A stretch of DNA of 64,000 bases from assembly GCA_023667145.1 (NCBI GenBank), contig JAMPAQ010000001.1:1626856-1690855 (forward strand), written 5' to 3'. The stretch's first letter is position 1. The number at the start of each line of letters is the position of its first letter. Origin of the DNA: Pseudoflavonifractor sp. Its GTDB lineage: Bacteria; Bacteroidota; Bacteroidia; Bacteroidales; Muribaculaceae. A program made the translations under genes and the position numbers. Positions 1 through 9,235 of the stretch are shown here, piece by piece. The notes beneath the pieces were generated by a model, which worked only from the letters and a program-made list of their open reading frames with translations, ran no database searches and was not told where the DNA came from.

Positions 1-1398
1 GAGGTTATACTGGGTCACGCGCTCGGGATTGAGCTGGGAGTTGCCCATGTCGGCATAGTAGAGGTCGTTGAACGTGGGCATACGGAACGATTGCTTGACA
101 AATGCCCTGACCGAGAAGTCACGGTTGTGGAGCGGGTTTACCGACACATATACAGCCGGGGTGAAGACATGCTTGTCGTCGGGCGACTGTTGTCCGCGCA
201 GCTTGTCGTGGATGAATGTGCCGAGACCGCTCGCCTGTATCTTGACGCGCGGAAAGTCAGTGGCCATGGCCACACTGAGGAGATTGGTGTAGCGCGTTGG
301 GCGGGCAAAGCCATACATGTCGGCTGACAGGTCGTTCCACTGGAAGTCGTAGCTCAACGAGACATTCCACCATGGGAAGATGGAATACATGTTGGCGGTC
401 GACAGGTATATCTCGCGCTGGCGGTAGAGGTTGTCGACCTTTACCTGCTTGTCGTCATTGTTTACATAGTGGGTGCGGTAGAACGCGTACTTGACATTGG
501 CGAGTGTCGTGAAATCGCCGATATGCTTGGTGAAACGTCCCTGTACAAAGGAGTTTGTGTCCCAGATACGCTCGCCACGCCGCCATACATTGTTGACAAT
601 GGCGCCGGGAACACCGCGCTCCGAGTTGTAGTTGTAGGCTTTGGCGTGCCATGAGCCGCCGGGAAGCGTACCGTTGAGGTTGAGTTCGATGCGGGTAGCA
701 TTGATGTCTCCGTTCTGACGCACTGCGGTGGTGTCGTAGGCCAACTCACCGGCGGGGTTGACGCGGCGGTATCGGAACTTGTACTTGCCTGACGAGTTGA
801 CCCACTCGGTGCTAAGCGAGGCGTTGACACGTGACGAGAGTCGCAGTTCGACAAGCGCGGAGGGGTTGATGAGGTCAAACGATCCGAAACGCACGGTGGC
901 GCGGGCATGGTAATTCTCACCCTCCTCAAAGCGGGGAGTGCGGGTGCGCATATATATGCTCCCGGCGTTGCCGAAGTCGCGTGCAGGTTGGAGTATGTCG
1001 CTCTTCTGCCCGTTATAGAGCGAGATGGCCTCCATGTTGTCGAGTGAGAACTGCCCGAGGTCAATCTGTCCGTTCTGAGCATTGCCGAGTTGCACACCAT
1101 CATATATGACCCCGGTGTGGTTAGTGCCCATCGAGCGGATGTTGACGGTCTTGATGCCCCCGACCCCACCGTAATCTTTAATCTGCACTCCCGAGAAGTA
1201 GCGCAGCGCGTCGGCGACGCTGAGGCTGTTGAGACGGCGCAGCTCCTCGCCGTCAAGTCTCTGGGCCGGAATGACATCCTTCTCGGGGCGACGTGCGGTC
1301 ACTTCCACCTCCTTGAGGTGGACCGAGTCGGGCATCTCGCGGGCCTGCGTCACAATCGCCCCGCACAGTATTAACATCAGTGGAAATCCGCGCCACAT
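1..1398 (-). CDS. btuB: BtuB-like TonB-dependent outer-membrane receptor (C-terminus cut by window edge)
   Basis: The 466 residues present begin with a signal peptide (MWRGFPLMLILCGAIVTQA), then a TonB-box-like segment (EVEVTA) and a plug domain. The plug has the usual receptor landmarks: SVADALRYFSGVQIKDYGG, VNIRSMGTNHTGVIYDGVQ and the following LDNMEAISLY. Beta-barrel strands follow up to the window start, so perhaps the last quarter of the barrel is missing. The protein should import a large nutrient across the outer membrane using TonB energy. Assignment to vitamin B12 or another corrinoid rests mainly on the cobalamin riboswitch 160 bases upstream, a typical arrangement in Bacteroidetes. 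The start at 1398 is the only ATG that gives a complete signal peptide. Substrate identity is inferred, not seen. Confidence 0.85.
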   Translation of the reverse strand, partial: MWRGFPLMLILCGAIVTQAREMPDSVHLKEVEVTARRPEKDVIPAQRLDGEELRRLNSLSVADALRYFSGVQIKDYGGVGGIKTVNIRSMGTNHTGVIYDGVQLGNAQNGQIDLGQFSLDNMEAISLYNGQKSDILQPARDFGNAGSIYMRTRTPRFEEGENYHARATVRFGSFDLINPSALVELRLSSRVNASLSTEWVNSSGKYKFRYRRVNPAGELAYDTTAVRQNGDINATRIELNLNGTLPGGSWHAKAYNYNSERGVPGAIVNNVWRRGERIWDTNSFVQGRFTKHIGDFTTLANVKYAFYRTHYVNNDDKQVKVDNLYRQREIYLSTANMYSIFPWWNVSLSYDFQWNDLSADMYGFARPTRYTNLLSVAMATDFPRVKIQASGLGTFIHDKLRGQQSPDDKHVFTPAVYVSVNPLHNRDFSVRAFVKQSFRMPTFNDLYYADMGNSQLNPERVTQYNL

Positions 1399-1556
1399 AA
1401 TGATTGGTTTTGACAGTTAGACATCATCCATCTGCCAAAAATCATCGCGGAATGTAAAATCTGACCTGATAGGAGAAATGGAAACCCATTATGTGACGGT
1501 TGCCACCTCCTGAAGTCTGAAGCCCGTATCCACGCAAGCCTTGACAGATAGTGAAA

Positions 1557-1720
1557 TGGCAGGTCTTCTGACTCGTTTCTATCCTGTCGGTGCCTTCCCG
1601 GGTCAGCGACCCAGTGGCATCATACCGTGGATTGAGCGAAACTCACAGCAGCGGGACTGTCCGGGATTCTCACCCGATTCCCTTTTAATCCGTCACGACC
1701 TCGGCCGCTACGGAACCAAT
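1557..1720 (-). ncRNA. Cobalamin (adenosylcobalamin) riboswitch
   Basis: Read on the minus strand, the segment shows the conserved order of a B12 riboswitch: a GGTTCC 5' arm, AAAAGGGAATCGGGTGAGAA, CCCGGACAGTCCCGC with CTGCTGTGA, then GCCACTGGG and CGGGAAGGC, and finally the B12 box GTCAGAAGACCTGCC near 1558. It lies between a promoter-like element and the TonB receptor start, so cobalamin binding should shut down receptor expression. An open reading frame crossing this stretch on the plus strand is not a gene. Confidence 0.93.
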
Positions 1721-1727
1721 TTCACTG

Positions 1728-1759
1728 CAAAGGTACAAAATAACTTTGACATCTCGCAA
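1728..1759 (-). promoter_or_regulatory. Bacteroidetes-type promoter for riboswitch and btuB-like gene
   Basis: The minus strand has TACCTTTG (fits -7 TAnnTTTG) at 1735-1728 and TTGC at 1759-1756 as a -33 element, with 20 bases between. Transcription would start just before the riboswitch. Confidence 0.6.
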
Positions 1760-1798
1760 CTGACAAAAATTTTTACGTGAGTAGCAGTGCGACTAACT

Positions 1799-1831
1799 GA
1801 CGGCGGCATGTTGTCGCAACATGCCGCCGTC
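1799..1831. terminator. 15-bp perfect hairpin in the spacer after the porin-like gene
   Basis: GACGGCGGCATGTTG and its exact complement are separated by a 3-base loop. No T-run follows on either strand, so it may act as a terminator or as an RNA 3'-end stabiliser for the minus-strand gene ending at 1919. Between 1399 and 1918 only this hairpin, the promoter and the riboswitch were recognised. Confidence 0.5.
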
Positions 1832-1918
1832 GAAGAAGAAACACGTAAAATATAGAGTCTTGTTTTTATGTCATGCCGTTAATCACGGCTGTAAAGATTG
1901 TAGATGTAGAGGGACGCG

Positions 1919-2680
1919 TCAGAACTGAGGTACGAGGCTCACACCAAAGACTATGTGGGCGTCTGACGCTCGGGGATTGAAGATGACCTGCGAGAACAGC
2001 GGGATGGAGAGCGCGTCACATGCCTTGACGGTATAGGTGGCCTTGAGGGAGACATCGGTCACGGCAAACGAGTCGCACCCGTATATCCCCTGCGACTTAT
2101 AGGGGGACATCCCGACATTGACATCAAAGTCAAAGCGCTTGATCGAGAACGGATAGGTCAATTGCAGATAGGAGGAGTAGGCCCGGTCTCCGTCAAAATT
2201 CTTGTCGTCACCCGCAAACATTGTGTACCATGCCAGCGAGAGCGGGAATTTCTTGAAAGGCAACTGATAGGACACCCCGGCTTCCCATCGGTGGTCGGTA
2301 CCCGACCCATAGTGGAAGTACCGCCCCGCTCCCTGACCGGCCCACCAGTAATCGGTGACATTGATTGACAGTCCGCAATCAAATGTGTAGGCCAGCGTAA
2401 GGTCAAACTCCTTGGCCGCACGTCCTGCCGACGAGCTTGTGCCGTCAAAGTCGGTGCTGCCCCAGGCGGTCAATGACAAGCCCTTGTATCCGACTCCGAG
2501 TGTCGGCTGAATGCTGACTCCGGTCTGATACATACCGCGCCACACGTAGCTGCTGACGATATCCCCCTGCATCATGACCTCGATGTCATCAACTGATGCC
2601 GATGCACACAGCGGGGATGCCAGTACCCCGAGACACGCAATTCCGATAATTTCATTTCGCTTTTTCATATCCTTTATCAT
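1919..2680 (-). CDS. Putative outer-membrane beta-barrel protein
   Basis: A 253-residue protein with an N-terminal signal peptide (hydrophobic segment after MKKRNE, ending near ASAS). Alternating hydrophobic and aromatic strands follow throughout (SSYVWRGMYQ, LTLAYTFDCG, EAGVSYQLPF, LSLAWYTMF), ending in the aromatic C-terminus VPQF typical of outer-membrane barrels. Early residues resemble the family of small putative porins that start with a V-x-S-x-Y-V-W-R-G segment. No ligand can be named. A second in-frame ATG at 2668 (MKKRNE) is an equally good start. It has its own promoter and no operon partner; a hairpin follows it. Confidence 0.72.
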   Translation of the reverse strand: MIKDMKKRNEIIGIACLGVLASPLCASASVDDIEVMMQGDIVSSYVWRGMYQTGVSIQPTLGVGYKGLSLTAWGSTDFDGTSSSAGRAAKEFDLTLAYTFDCGLSINVTDYWWAGQGAGRYFHYGSGTDHRWEAGVSYQLPFKKFPLSLAWYTMFAGDDKNFDGDRAYSSYLQLTYPFSIKRFDFDVNVGMSPYKSQGIYGCDSFAVTDVSLKATYTVKACDALSIPLFSQVIFNPRASDAHIVFGVSLVPQF

Positions 2681-2729
2681 TTTTACAGCATATAGACTTT
2701 TCTATATACCCTTTGTTATTAATACGGCA

Positions 2730-2761
2730 CAAAGTAAAGCAAAATGTTTTTAATGTGCAAA
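2730..2761 (-). promoter_or_regulatory. Promoter for the porin-like gene
   Basis: On the minus strand a perfect -33 TTTG (2761-2758) is followed after 20 bases by TTACTTTG (2737-2730), one mismatch from TAnnTTTG. It leaves an untranslated leader of about 45 bases. Confidence 0.5.
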
Positions 2762-2817
2762 TTTTTATGGCAAAAAGTTACGCTAATACCACAACTTCGT
2801 CTCACAGCTTCCAACGC

Positions 2818-3279
2818 CTAATATCGACCGAGCACCTTGTCCATTGGCCACATGGGTTTCTTCGACTCTTTCAGTGACTCCATGCCTGAATAGCCGTCCT
2901 CGTATCCCTCATCATACCCCTCACGATAGCGGGCATTGTAGTAATCTCCATCATCATAGTAATCGCTGGAGTCGTCATACCCGGCACCATGGGCCCGACC
3001 CTCGCGGCTATCATTACGACCCTGCTCAAATCCCCGGTCATATCCCTCATAATAGGCATTGTCAGAGGAGACAGACCTTGACCGCGAGTGTGCCTTACCC
3101 CGAGCATGGGACGTAGCAGGGGGATAATCGTTAGCAGGGACAGGTTGTCGGGTCTCCTGTCGTGGGGATGAGTCCAACTTCCCATTGACCAGGTTAACCG
3201 CCGTCCTGGAAGCTATCATTACCGCACATACTAATCCGATGGCATAGACACAGCCACATCCACGGTTCAAGACATTCAT
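2818..3279 (-). CDS. Small membrane-anchored protein coupled to the Type ISP enzyme
   Basis: I do not recognise this 153-residue protein. It has one N-terminal hydrophobic segment (about residues 10-25, with paired cysteines). A Ser/Arg/His-rich middle follows, then a Tyr/Gly/Asp/Glu-rich region with repeated EGYDxG motifs (YYEGYDRGFEQGRN and later YREGYDEGYEDGY). The C-terminus is short and basic. Its ATG overlaps the stop of the upstream restriction-modification gene by one base (TGATG), which predicts translational coupling. The GTG one codon earlier is a possible start. The position suggests a link to the R-M enzyme or a passenger gene; no function can be assigned. Confidence 0.65.
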   Translation of the reverse strand: MNVLNRGCGCVYAIGLVCAVMIASRTAVNLVNGKLDSSPRQETRQPVPANDYPPATSHARGKAHSRSRSVSSDNAYYEGYDRGFEQGRNDSREGRAHGAGYDDSSDYYDDGDYYNARYREGYDEGYEDGYSGMESLKESKKPMWPMDKVLGRY

Positions 3280-6200
3280 CACAAGGTCAGTTTAGGGAGT
3301 GAGTTGACAATATCGACGGACTGCACGGAGAGATTTATCACCGATAGCAGGAGGTCGAGGATATACGACGGATTACCGTGCTCGCGCCCCCAAGCATTGG
3401 GGTCGTTGATGATGAGCGATTTGGAGTCTTGTGTGATGGCATAGCGCTCCATAATCCACTCAATGGCCGACTTGCCATTGACGATATATTCATAGGCTTT
3501 GGGGGGAATATTCTCAATGGCGATTTTACCGTTATAGATGATGCGCGACTTGTCGGCAATGAGTTTCCCGGCTTCATTCCTGACTTTCGGAAAAGTCATT
3601 TTATCCACAGCATAGTAGTCATATTCAGTGTAGCCCCGTTTCGGGTCAACACAGGCTTGAATAATGTTGACATCAGATGATGGTGGCACTTGCTCATAAT
3701 TCAAGTGCAAATTGGCAAGGGCTTTTCCGGCCTTGTAGAAAGCCATAAAATCCTCGACTTTTTCAACTATCGGGATGCGCGGCAGCGACTTCTTTAGGTC
3801 GGCTGCAAACCGCTCCCGGTATTGCGGGGAGTGGAGCAGCCCATAGACATAATAGAATATATGCTCTTTTGTGATGGCTCTTGAGTTGCCGAAGCGTCTG
3901 CGTACTTCCTTTAACATCCAGTCGGTGATGCCGTCACGACGGACAAACGTCCCCTCGTCGGAGTCCTCGTCAAAAAGAGACTTGGCAGACTCCTCGCGTC
4001 CCTCGTACCAATAAAGCGGGTAGCACTGACTTTTACCTATAAGCTCGAGGTCGGGCAATTGGTCGGTGATTATGCACGTGAAGTCCTTGCTGACACCTAC
4101 TCCGCTCACGCAGATTACTTTGTTTACCGCCTCTCGGCAAGGGAAGAGATGCGGTACTCTGTACCGCATCTCGACAAGGGGCCGGTACCAGAGGAGATTT
4201 TGCTTGAAAAACGGACGATAGAGGGCTGGCCTAATTTCAGCATCGGAGTAGTCATATGTTACTCCACGGGTCAAGTCGTTGGTGACAGCCCGCGTCCAAC
4301 TGATCTTGGTTGAGTTATAGTCGGGCTGCTCGATCTCGCCTTTTGACAATGCTTCCCGCGTGCGGTTAAAGAAATCTATGCTTTCTTTACCTGCGTCCTC
4401 CACACTCCCGACAGAGGAATTGTAGGCCCACGAATCCCGTTGTGTCTTGGCCCCGTTGGAGCTTAGACTAAAGACAGATTTGGCATTGAGATTAAATTTA
4501 TCTTCAGGTGTAACGGGAATGAGATTTTCAAACTCGCCGTCACGTTGGTTTATCCAATCGTGCCGGTCAGTCGGCCCGATGATCTGCCAATCAAGAGAGC
4601 GGCCATAGATGGATTTGAAATTCTCGACGAGCGACAATTTTTGTTCGCGGGTCAGGTAATCGCCTATGTCGTGGTAATGGATGGTTGCCTTCTGCCCTGC
4701 TTTCGCGGGATTCTTAATCAGAAACGTTATTGCAATCGGAGTGCGGGAACCACCGCCAAAGATTTTACCTCCTTCTTTACGGGAAAGCTCACCACTCGTA
4801 CGTTGGTTGCCACGCAGATTGAGTACGTAGATGTCGCTAAACTCTGATTCGAGACAGGCACGGAAACCATCTTGTGCGTTTCCGTCAATCCACGAGCCGT
4901 TGCTGATGAACGCGACAATACCACCGTCGGGATTAGCCGCGATGCGGTCAGAGGCCCAACGGAACGCCTTGATGTAACTGTCGTACAGCGAGTTTTTGTT
5001 CTGATGTGAGGTCCCGGAGGCATAGGTCTCTGCAATCCTCCTGTCGAGTATGGGATAAGAGAGGTTCGCGGCATTATCGTTGGCCGATTTCTGACCGACC
5101 GAATATGGAGGGTTGCCGATGATGACGCGGATGGGTGCGTGTTTCTGACGCAAGACCTCCTCGGAGTTTTCACGGAAGAACTCTTGCGAGAGGGTCTGCT
5201 GTGGTGCCTCGGCAAGCTGGAAAGTATCGGTCAGGCATATACCATCGTAATTGACATAATGGCCGGGCTTGACAAGGTCGTGGTAGACAGCCTCGATATT
5301 GACATCGGCGATGTAGTATGCAAGCAACACGATCTCATTACAGTGGATTTCGTGGAGATATTTGCGCTCCATATCCTTGGTCTTGATGAGGCCGGATTGG
5401 AGCAAACGGGTGATGAATGTGCCGGTGCCGGTGAACGGGTCGAGGATATGGACGTTCTCATCCGAAAGCGAGGAGTTGAACTCCCTCTTTAATATGTCGT
5501 TGACAGAATGTATTATGAAGTCGACGCACTCAACAGGAGTATAGACGATACCAAGTTTCTCTACGGTCAGTGGGAAAGCGCCCTTGAAGAATTTTTCATA
5601 GAGATTCTTGATGATGGTCTGCTTACCCTCCAAGTTGTCAATGTTGCCGACATTGACACGCACGGAGTCGTAAAACTGTTCAAGTTCAGCGGTATCTTTA
5701 TCAAAACCTCCGACTTCAGTCAGCAACTCAATCATGCGGTGCATGGAGCGGCTGACAGCATTGTTGTCGACAAAATTATAGTCTTTGAACAATGCGTCGA
5801 AAACCGGTTGGGAGATGAGATGTTGGGCCAGCATCTCAACAGCCTGTCCCTCATTGACTGAAGGGTTGAGATTTTCCTGTAATCCGCTGACAAAGGTGTC
5901 AAACTCGGATTTAATAGCGGGCACGTTATTGACAAGCCGGGCAATGCGTTCTATAAATTTGTGGGCAATCAGCCCGACTTTCTTAGACCAATTTTCCCAA
6001 TAGAGCCGGTCGCCGCATTTCTCAACAAGTTTGGCGTAAATATGGGATTGCATCTCGCCGAAACGTAATTCGAGCTGGCGGGCTATCGCAGCATTTTCAA
6101 GCTGTTGAGCATCATGTTGGTCTTGGCTATTGCCACTGAGCACATTGTGTCCGATGCCGGGAGCACCGACCACGACTTTCGAGGTCTTGTTTTTATTGAG

Positions 6201-8216
6201 GGCTATTTTGTTGACCTCGGCGTTGAAGCAATCGTCATGGGAGCGGAGGGCGTTGAGGATGCTCCACACAGTCGCAAAATATTTGCTGTCACTAAGCGCG
6301 TCCTCAGGCTTGACATCCGATGGAACGACAATCGGGATGATGATGTAGCCGTATCTCTTTTCGCCGGGTTGATTTTTACGGAAGTTACGCATCACGCGAC
6401 CTACCGACTGGACGACATCAACCTGTGAGTTACGGGAAGAAAGGAACAGCACAGCATCAAGAGCAGGGACATCAATCCCCTCAGAAAGGCAACGGACGTT
6501 GGTAAGGACCCGACATTCGTTAGGTGAGAGGTTATCTTCAGCGAGCCACGCGAGCTGTTCGTTACGCGCTTGCGAGTTCATCGAGCCGTCGATGTGTCGT
6601 GCCGAGACCTCAACGACATGGCCGCGTTCCTCGGGGTCTATGGAGTCGCGGTAGGTTTCGCAAATTTTCGGAAGCACCAACGAGGTGTTGACAGAGGTGC
6701 CCGGGCTTTTCGCATCGCCGATAGCGGAACAGAATGCGATAGCGCGTTGCATAACACAAGGGTCATTATCCCATGTAACGCGATTATCGCCACGGATTAT
6801 TTTAGAAAGGCCGTTGATGACACCTATCAGCTTAGGGGTATCTTCAAAGTCTAACTCTTTCTTGTTGGAATCCCTTATTTCAGCAAGAACATTTTCGGGC
6901 AGGTCACTTTCATTGACGGTCAGGACGAGAACTTTATAATCGGTGAGGAGTCCTTGATCGACCGCGTAAGAGAAGTTGACACGAAAAAACTCTTTGCCAT
7001 ACAGAGTCTCGTCGTCCATAGAGCAAAGGATAGCGTCTTTCTCTGATGCCTTTGCCTTAGCGTTGTCTCCGTAAAGGCGAGGAGTGGCAGTCATATAAAG
7101 ACGCTTCACGCCTTTGATGTAATCAGCATCATGAATTTTTGTGAAGTTACTTTCATCCGCATTTGAGAGTTTGACGCCAGTCGTGCGGTGGGCCTCATCG
7201 CATACAATGAGGTCAAATGTCCCGTAAGAGTTGCCTGTCTCCTTGAGAGTCTCAACTTGCGCTGCGTGGACGGCCTCGATGGACTGATATGTGGAGAATA
7301 CGACGGTCAATCCATCATGATTTCTATAAGATTGAAGTTGTTTGGCGATACTCTTTGGATTGGTGGAAGCCGGAACAGCAAGGTCAACGACAGAATCGGT
7401 TGTATCGTCAAAATCCTTCTTGATTTTGCGGGAAGCCTTAGCGTCAGAACATATGCAAATAGCCTTGATTGGCTTGGTTGCGTCAGCACACCAGGCATTA
7501 AGGGTCTGGCCAAGCAGCGAGATAGATGGAACGAGGAAAAGAACGAGTCCCTTGTCGGGGAACATCTGCTCGGCAATCTTGAGGGCTGTATAGGTCTTAC
7601 CTGTGCCACACGCCATAATCAATTTACCCCTGTCGTTTTCTGCGAAGTGCAAGTTTGCGGCAGACATTGCCCTGAGCTGATGCTCATGCGGCTGCTTGCC
7701 GGGGAGCATAGCTTCCTTGCCTTTCAGCCCATCGAGAAGGAGTTGCCAATCAACGGGAGAATTTTTCAGGTCAACAAGTCCAACACGGTTAAACGGTGGC
7801 TGCTGATTTTGGATGGCATCTTCGGCATTCTTACCCCAATAATTAGTGGTTGAGATCCACAACCTTTGAGAAAAGGAGGTGGTTTGCAGCGTATCAATAT
7901 CGGTGAACTGTCGACTCGATGTTGCAAGGAAAGAATCTACAGCCGGTTTATCAATAATTGTACCCGCTTTGTAACATTTGCATTGGATTGCCCAATAATC
8001 GCCGGTGTCAGTGTGTGCCACCAAATCAATGCCTGTATCAGAACCTCCAAAGTCTTTCCGGCAAGGAAAATCCTCCCACAACCAAACTTCTGTAAGGTTG
8101 GAATAGCGAGGGTCAGTAAGCAACCAAGAGCGCATAAGACGCTCAAATTGTGTTCCCTTATCCTTTTGGGTAAATGATTCAGTCCTGAATTTATTTAGGA
8201 TTTCGTTAAATGTCAT
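3279..8216 (-). CDS. Type ISP restriction-modification enzyme (nuclease-helicase-methylase fusion)
   Basis: This 1645-residue single-chain enzyme resembles LlaGI/LlaBIII-type ISP systems, which methylate one strand of an asymmetric site and cut unmodified DNA after translocation. Domains in order: Mrr-like PD-(D/E)xK nuclease (Asp64, then AIQCKCY with Gln78 and Lys80); superfamily 2 helicase with Walker A ACGTGKT (202-208), DEAH (340-343), MTAT (375-378) and motif VI QSVGRVMR (603-610); a linker; gamma-type N6-adenine methyltransferase with DPFTGTG (926-932) and NPPY (1035-1038); and a C-terminal target-recognition region. All key residues are present and length fits the family, so it should be active. 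It lies 57 bases downstream of the META lipoprotein on the same strand, and the small membrane protein is coupled behind it. Confidence 0.92.
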   Translation of the reverse strand: MTFNEILNKFRTESFTQKDKGTQFERLMRSWLLTDPRYSNLTEVWLWEDFPCRKDFGGSDTGIDLVAHTDTGDYWAIQCKCYKAGTIIDKPAVDSFLATSSRQFTDIDTLQTTSFSQRLWISTTNYWGKNAEDAIQNQQPPFNRVGLVDLKNSPVDWQLLLDGLKGKEAMLPGKQPHEHQLRAMSAANLHFAENDRGKLIMACGTGKTYTALKIAEQMFPDKGLVLFLVPSISLLGQTLNAWCADATKPIKAICICSDAKASRKIKKDFDDTTDSVVDLAVPASTNPKSIAKQLQSYRNHDGLTVVFSTYQSIEAVHAAQVETLKETGNSYGTFDLIVCDEAHRTTGVKLSNADESNFTKIHDADYIKGVKRLYMTATPRLYGDNAKAKASEKDAILCSMDDETLYGKEFFRVNFSYAVDQGLLTDYKVLVLTVNESDLPENVLAEIRDSNKKELDFEDTPKLIGVINGLSKIIRGDNRVTWDNDPCVMQRAIAFCSAIGDAKSPGTSVNTSLVLPKICETYRDSIDPEERGHVVEVSARHIDGSMNSQARNEQLAWLAEDNLSPNECRVLTNVRCLSEGIDVPALDAVLFLSSRNSQVDVVQSVGRVMRNFRKNQPGEKRYGYIIIPIVVPSDVKPEDALSDSKYFATVWSILNALRSHDDCFNAEVNKIALNKNKTSKVVVGAPGIGHNVLSGNSQDQHDAQQLENAAIARQLELRFGEMQSHIYAKLVEKCGDRLYWENWSKKVGLIAHKFIERIARLVNNVPAIKSEFDTFVSGLQENLNPSVNEGQAVEMLAQHLISQPVFDALFKDYNFVDNNAVSRSMHRMIELLTEVGGFDKDTAELEQFYDSVRVNVGNIDNLEGKQTIIKNLYEKFFKGAFPLTVEKLGIVYTPVECVDFIIHSVNDILKREFNSSLSDENVHILDPFTGTGTFITRLLQSGLIKTKDMERKYLHEIHCNEIVLLAYYIADVNIEAVYHDLVKPGHYVNYDGICLTDTFQLAEAPQQTLSQEFFRENSEEVLRQKHAPIRVIIGNPPYSVGQKSANDNAANLSYPILDRRIAETYASGTSHQNKNSLYDSYIKAFRWASDRIAANPDGGIVAFISNGSWIDGNAQDGFRACLESEFSDIYVLNLRGNQRTSGELSRKEGGKIFGGGSRTPIAITFLIKNPAKAGQKATIHYHDIGDYLTREQKLSLVENFKSIYGRSLDWQIIGPTDRHDWINQRDGEFENLIPVTPEDKFNLNAKSVFSLSSNGAKTQRDSWAYNSSVGSVEDAGKESIDFFNRTREALSKGEIEQPDYNSTKISWTRAVTNDLTRGVTYDYSDAEIRPALYRPFFKQNLLWYRPLVEMRYRVPHLFPCREAVNKVICVSGVGVSKDFTCIITDQLPDLELIGKSQCYPLYWYEGREESAKSLFDEDSDEGTFVRRDGITDWMLKEVRRRFGNSRAITKEHIFYYVYGLLHSPQYRERFAADLKKSLPRIPIVEKVEDFMAFYKAGKALANLHLNYEQVPPSSDVNIIQACVDPKRGYTEYDYYAVDKMTFPKVRNEAGKLIADKSRIIYNGKIAIENIPPKAYEYIVNGKSAIEWIMERYAITQDSKSLIINDPNAWGREHGNPSYILDLLLSVINLSVQSVDIVNSLPKLTL

Positions 8217-8273
8217 ATATAATTTTGCTTAATCGTAGAAGCCCGTAACGGCTATGACAGAGGTGTGTGATGG

Positions 8274-9128
8274 CTATTTGTCGTCAATCTTGTGCAGGGA
8301 CAAGACCTCGTGGCCGTGGTTGTCATACATGGTCACGCCTCGCGACGTCTTGCGCGCGCTCTCCACCTCCTCAAGGGCGATGAGCAGCTCCCGCTCCACA
8401 TCCATCTCCACGTCACTTCCCCTCATGCGAGTGGTGGCAATATCCTGAAATTGTATCGAGTTGGTCTTGTCGGGATCTATATATATGCTGCCGTTCAGCA
8501 CATTGCATCCCGTGTTGCCATGGAGTTTCAGTTCGGGAATGTCTATGACAAACTGCACCTCGTCACTCCTCACCGCCTTGCCATTGATAGCGCCGACACG
8601 CCATGCCCCGTTGAGATAGTCCATATTGTGCTTGCGCAGGGTCATGACCTTACGGCGTGACTTGTCATAGAGGTTAAGGTAATATTCGTGTCCGCGCTTC
8701 TCGACCGCGTACGAGTCGATGTGGGCAAGGCCATCGTTTATCTCATATTCAAACGGAGCATCGGCGCAAGCCCTCATCCCGGTTATTATGTCACCGAAAC
8801 GCAGACCTTTCTCCCCCTCCACAGCGAACGAGCCATTGATGATGTTGCAGCCGTTTGAGCCATATACGCGGTTGTCGGCCGTGCTAAAGGTTATGTAAGG
8901 TCTCTCCTCCCCCGTCACCTTGCGGTCATTGACCTCGGCTATAGTCCACTCGCCATCGAGCAGGCGTTTTGACAATTTCATGTAGCGGTCGTCCGAGACA
9001 GCCGGTGTCAGACGCGACTCGGTGTTTTCAGCCGCCTTGTCCTTGGCGTCAGACTTTTTCAATATCGAACATGACGCAGCAAGCGATAAGAGTGCTGCGA
9101 GAGTAAGAATCCTGAATGATGTGCGCAT
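8274..9128 (-). CDS. META-domain lipoprotein
   Basis: A 284-residue lipoprotein precursor: signal peptide with lipobox LAASC, then two tandem META/HslJ-like domains. The first runs about 55-150 (LDGEWTIAEVND, then YGSNGCNIINGSF), the second about 165-275 (LNGAWRVGAING, then HGNTGCNVLNGSI). The repeated W-x-x-x-x-I/V-N and GxTGCN/GSNGCN motifs define the family. HslJ-type proteins are linked to envelope stress and novobiocin resistance in enterics; that role is not shown here. The gene runs divergently from the outer-membrane gene at 9460 and the shared spacer contains the inverted-repeat element. Only a weak minus-strand -7 candidate (TAATATTG, 9162-9155) is seen. Confidence 0.85.
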   Translation of the reverse strand: MRTSFRILTLAALLSLAASCSILKKSDAKDKAAENTESRLTPAVSDDRYMKLSKRLLDGEWTIAEVNDRKVTGEERPYITFSTADNRVYGSNGCNIINGSFAVEGEKGLRFGDIITGMRACADAPFEYEINDGLAHIDSYAVEKRGHEYYLNLYDKSRRKVMTLRKHNMDYLNGAWRVGAINGKAVRSDEVQFVIDIPELKLHGNTGCNVLNGSIYIDPDKTNSIQFQDIATTRMRGSDVEMDVERELLIALEEVESARKTSRGVTMYDNHGHEVLSLHKIDDK

Positions 9129-9235
9129 AATTGAGTCGGTAAATTGTGATGATACAATATTATATAACTATAACGGAGATTAATACCGTGAGCGTATGTC
9201 GCACAGTCGTTTTTAAGACATAAGTCTTGCATGTC

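Noticed and set aside
462-1277. 271-codon minus-strand reading frame
   Set aside because: It is an alternate frame of the TonB receptor gene, whose own frame is open from 1398 to the window edge with a clear plug domain.
1541-1780. Plus-strand open reading frame of 79 codons
   Set aside because: It is the complement of the cobalamin riboswitch and has no coding features.
7188-7853. 221-codon plus-strand reading frame inside the Type ISP gene
   Set aside because: It is antisense to conserved helicase motifs and its translation has no recognisable pattern; the minus-strand gene explains the region.
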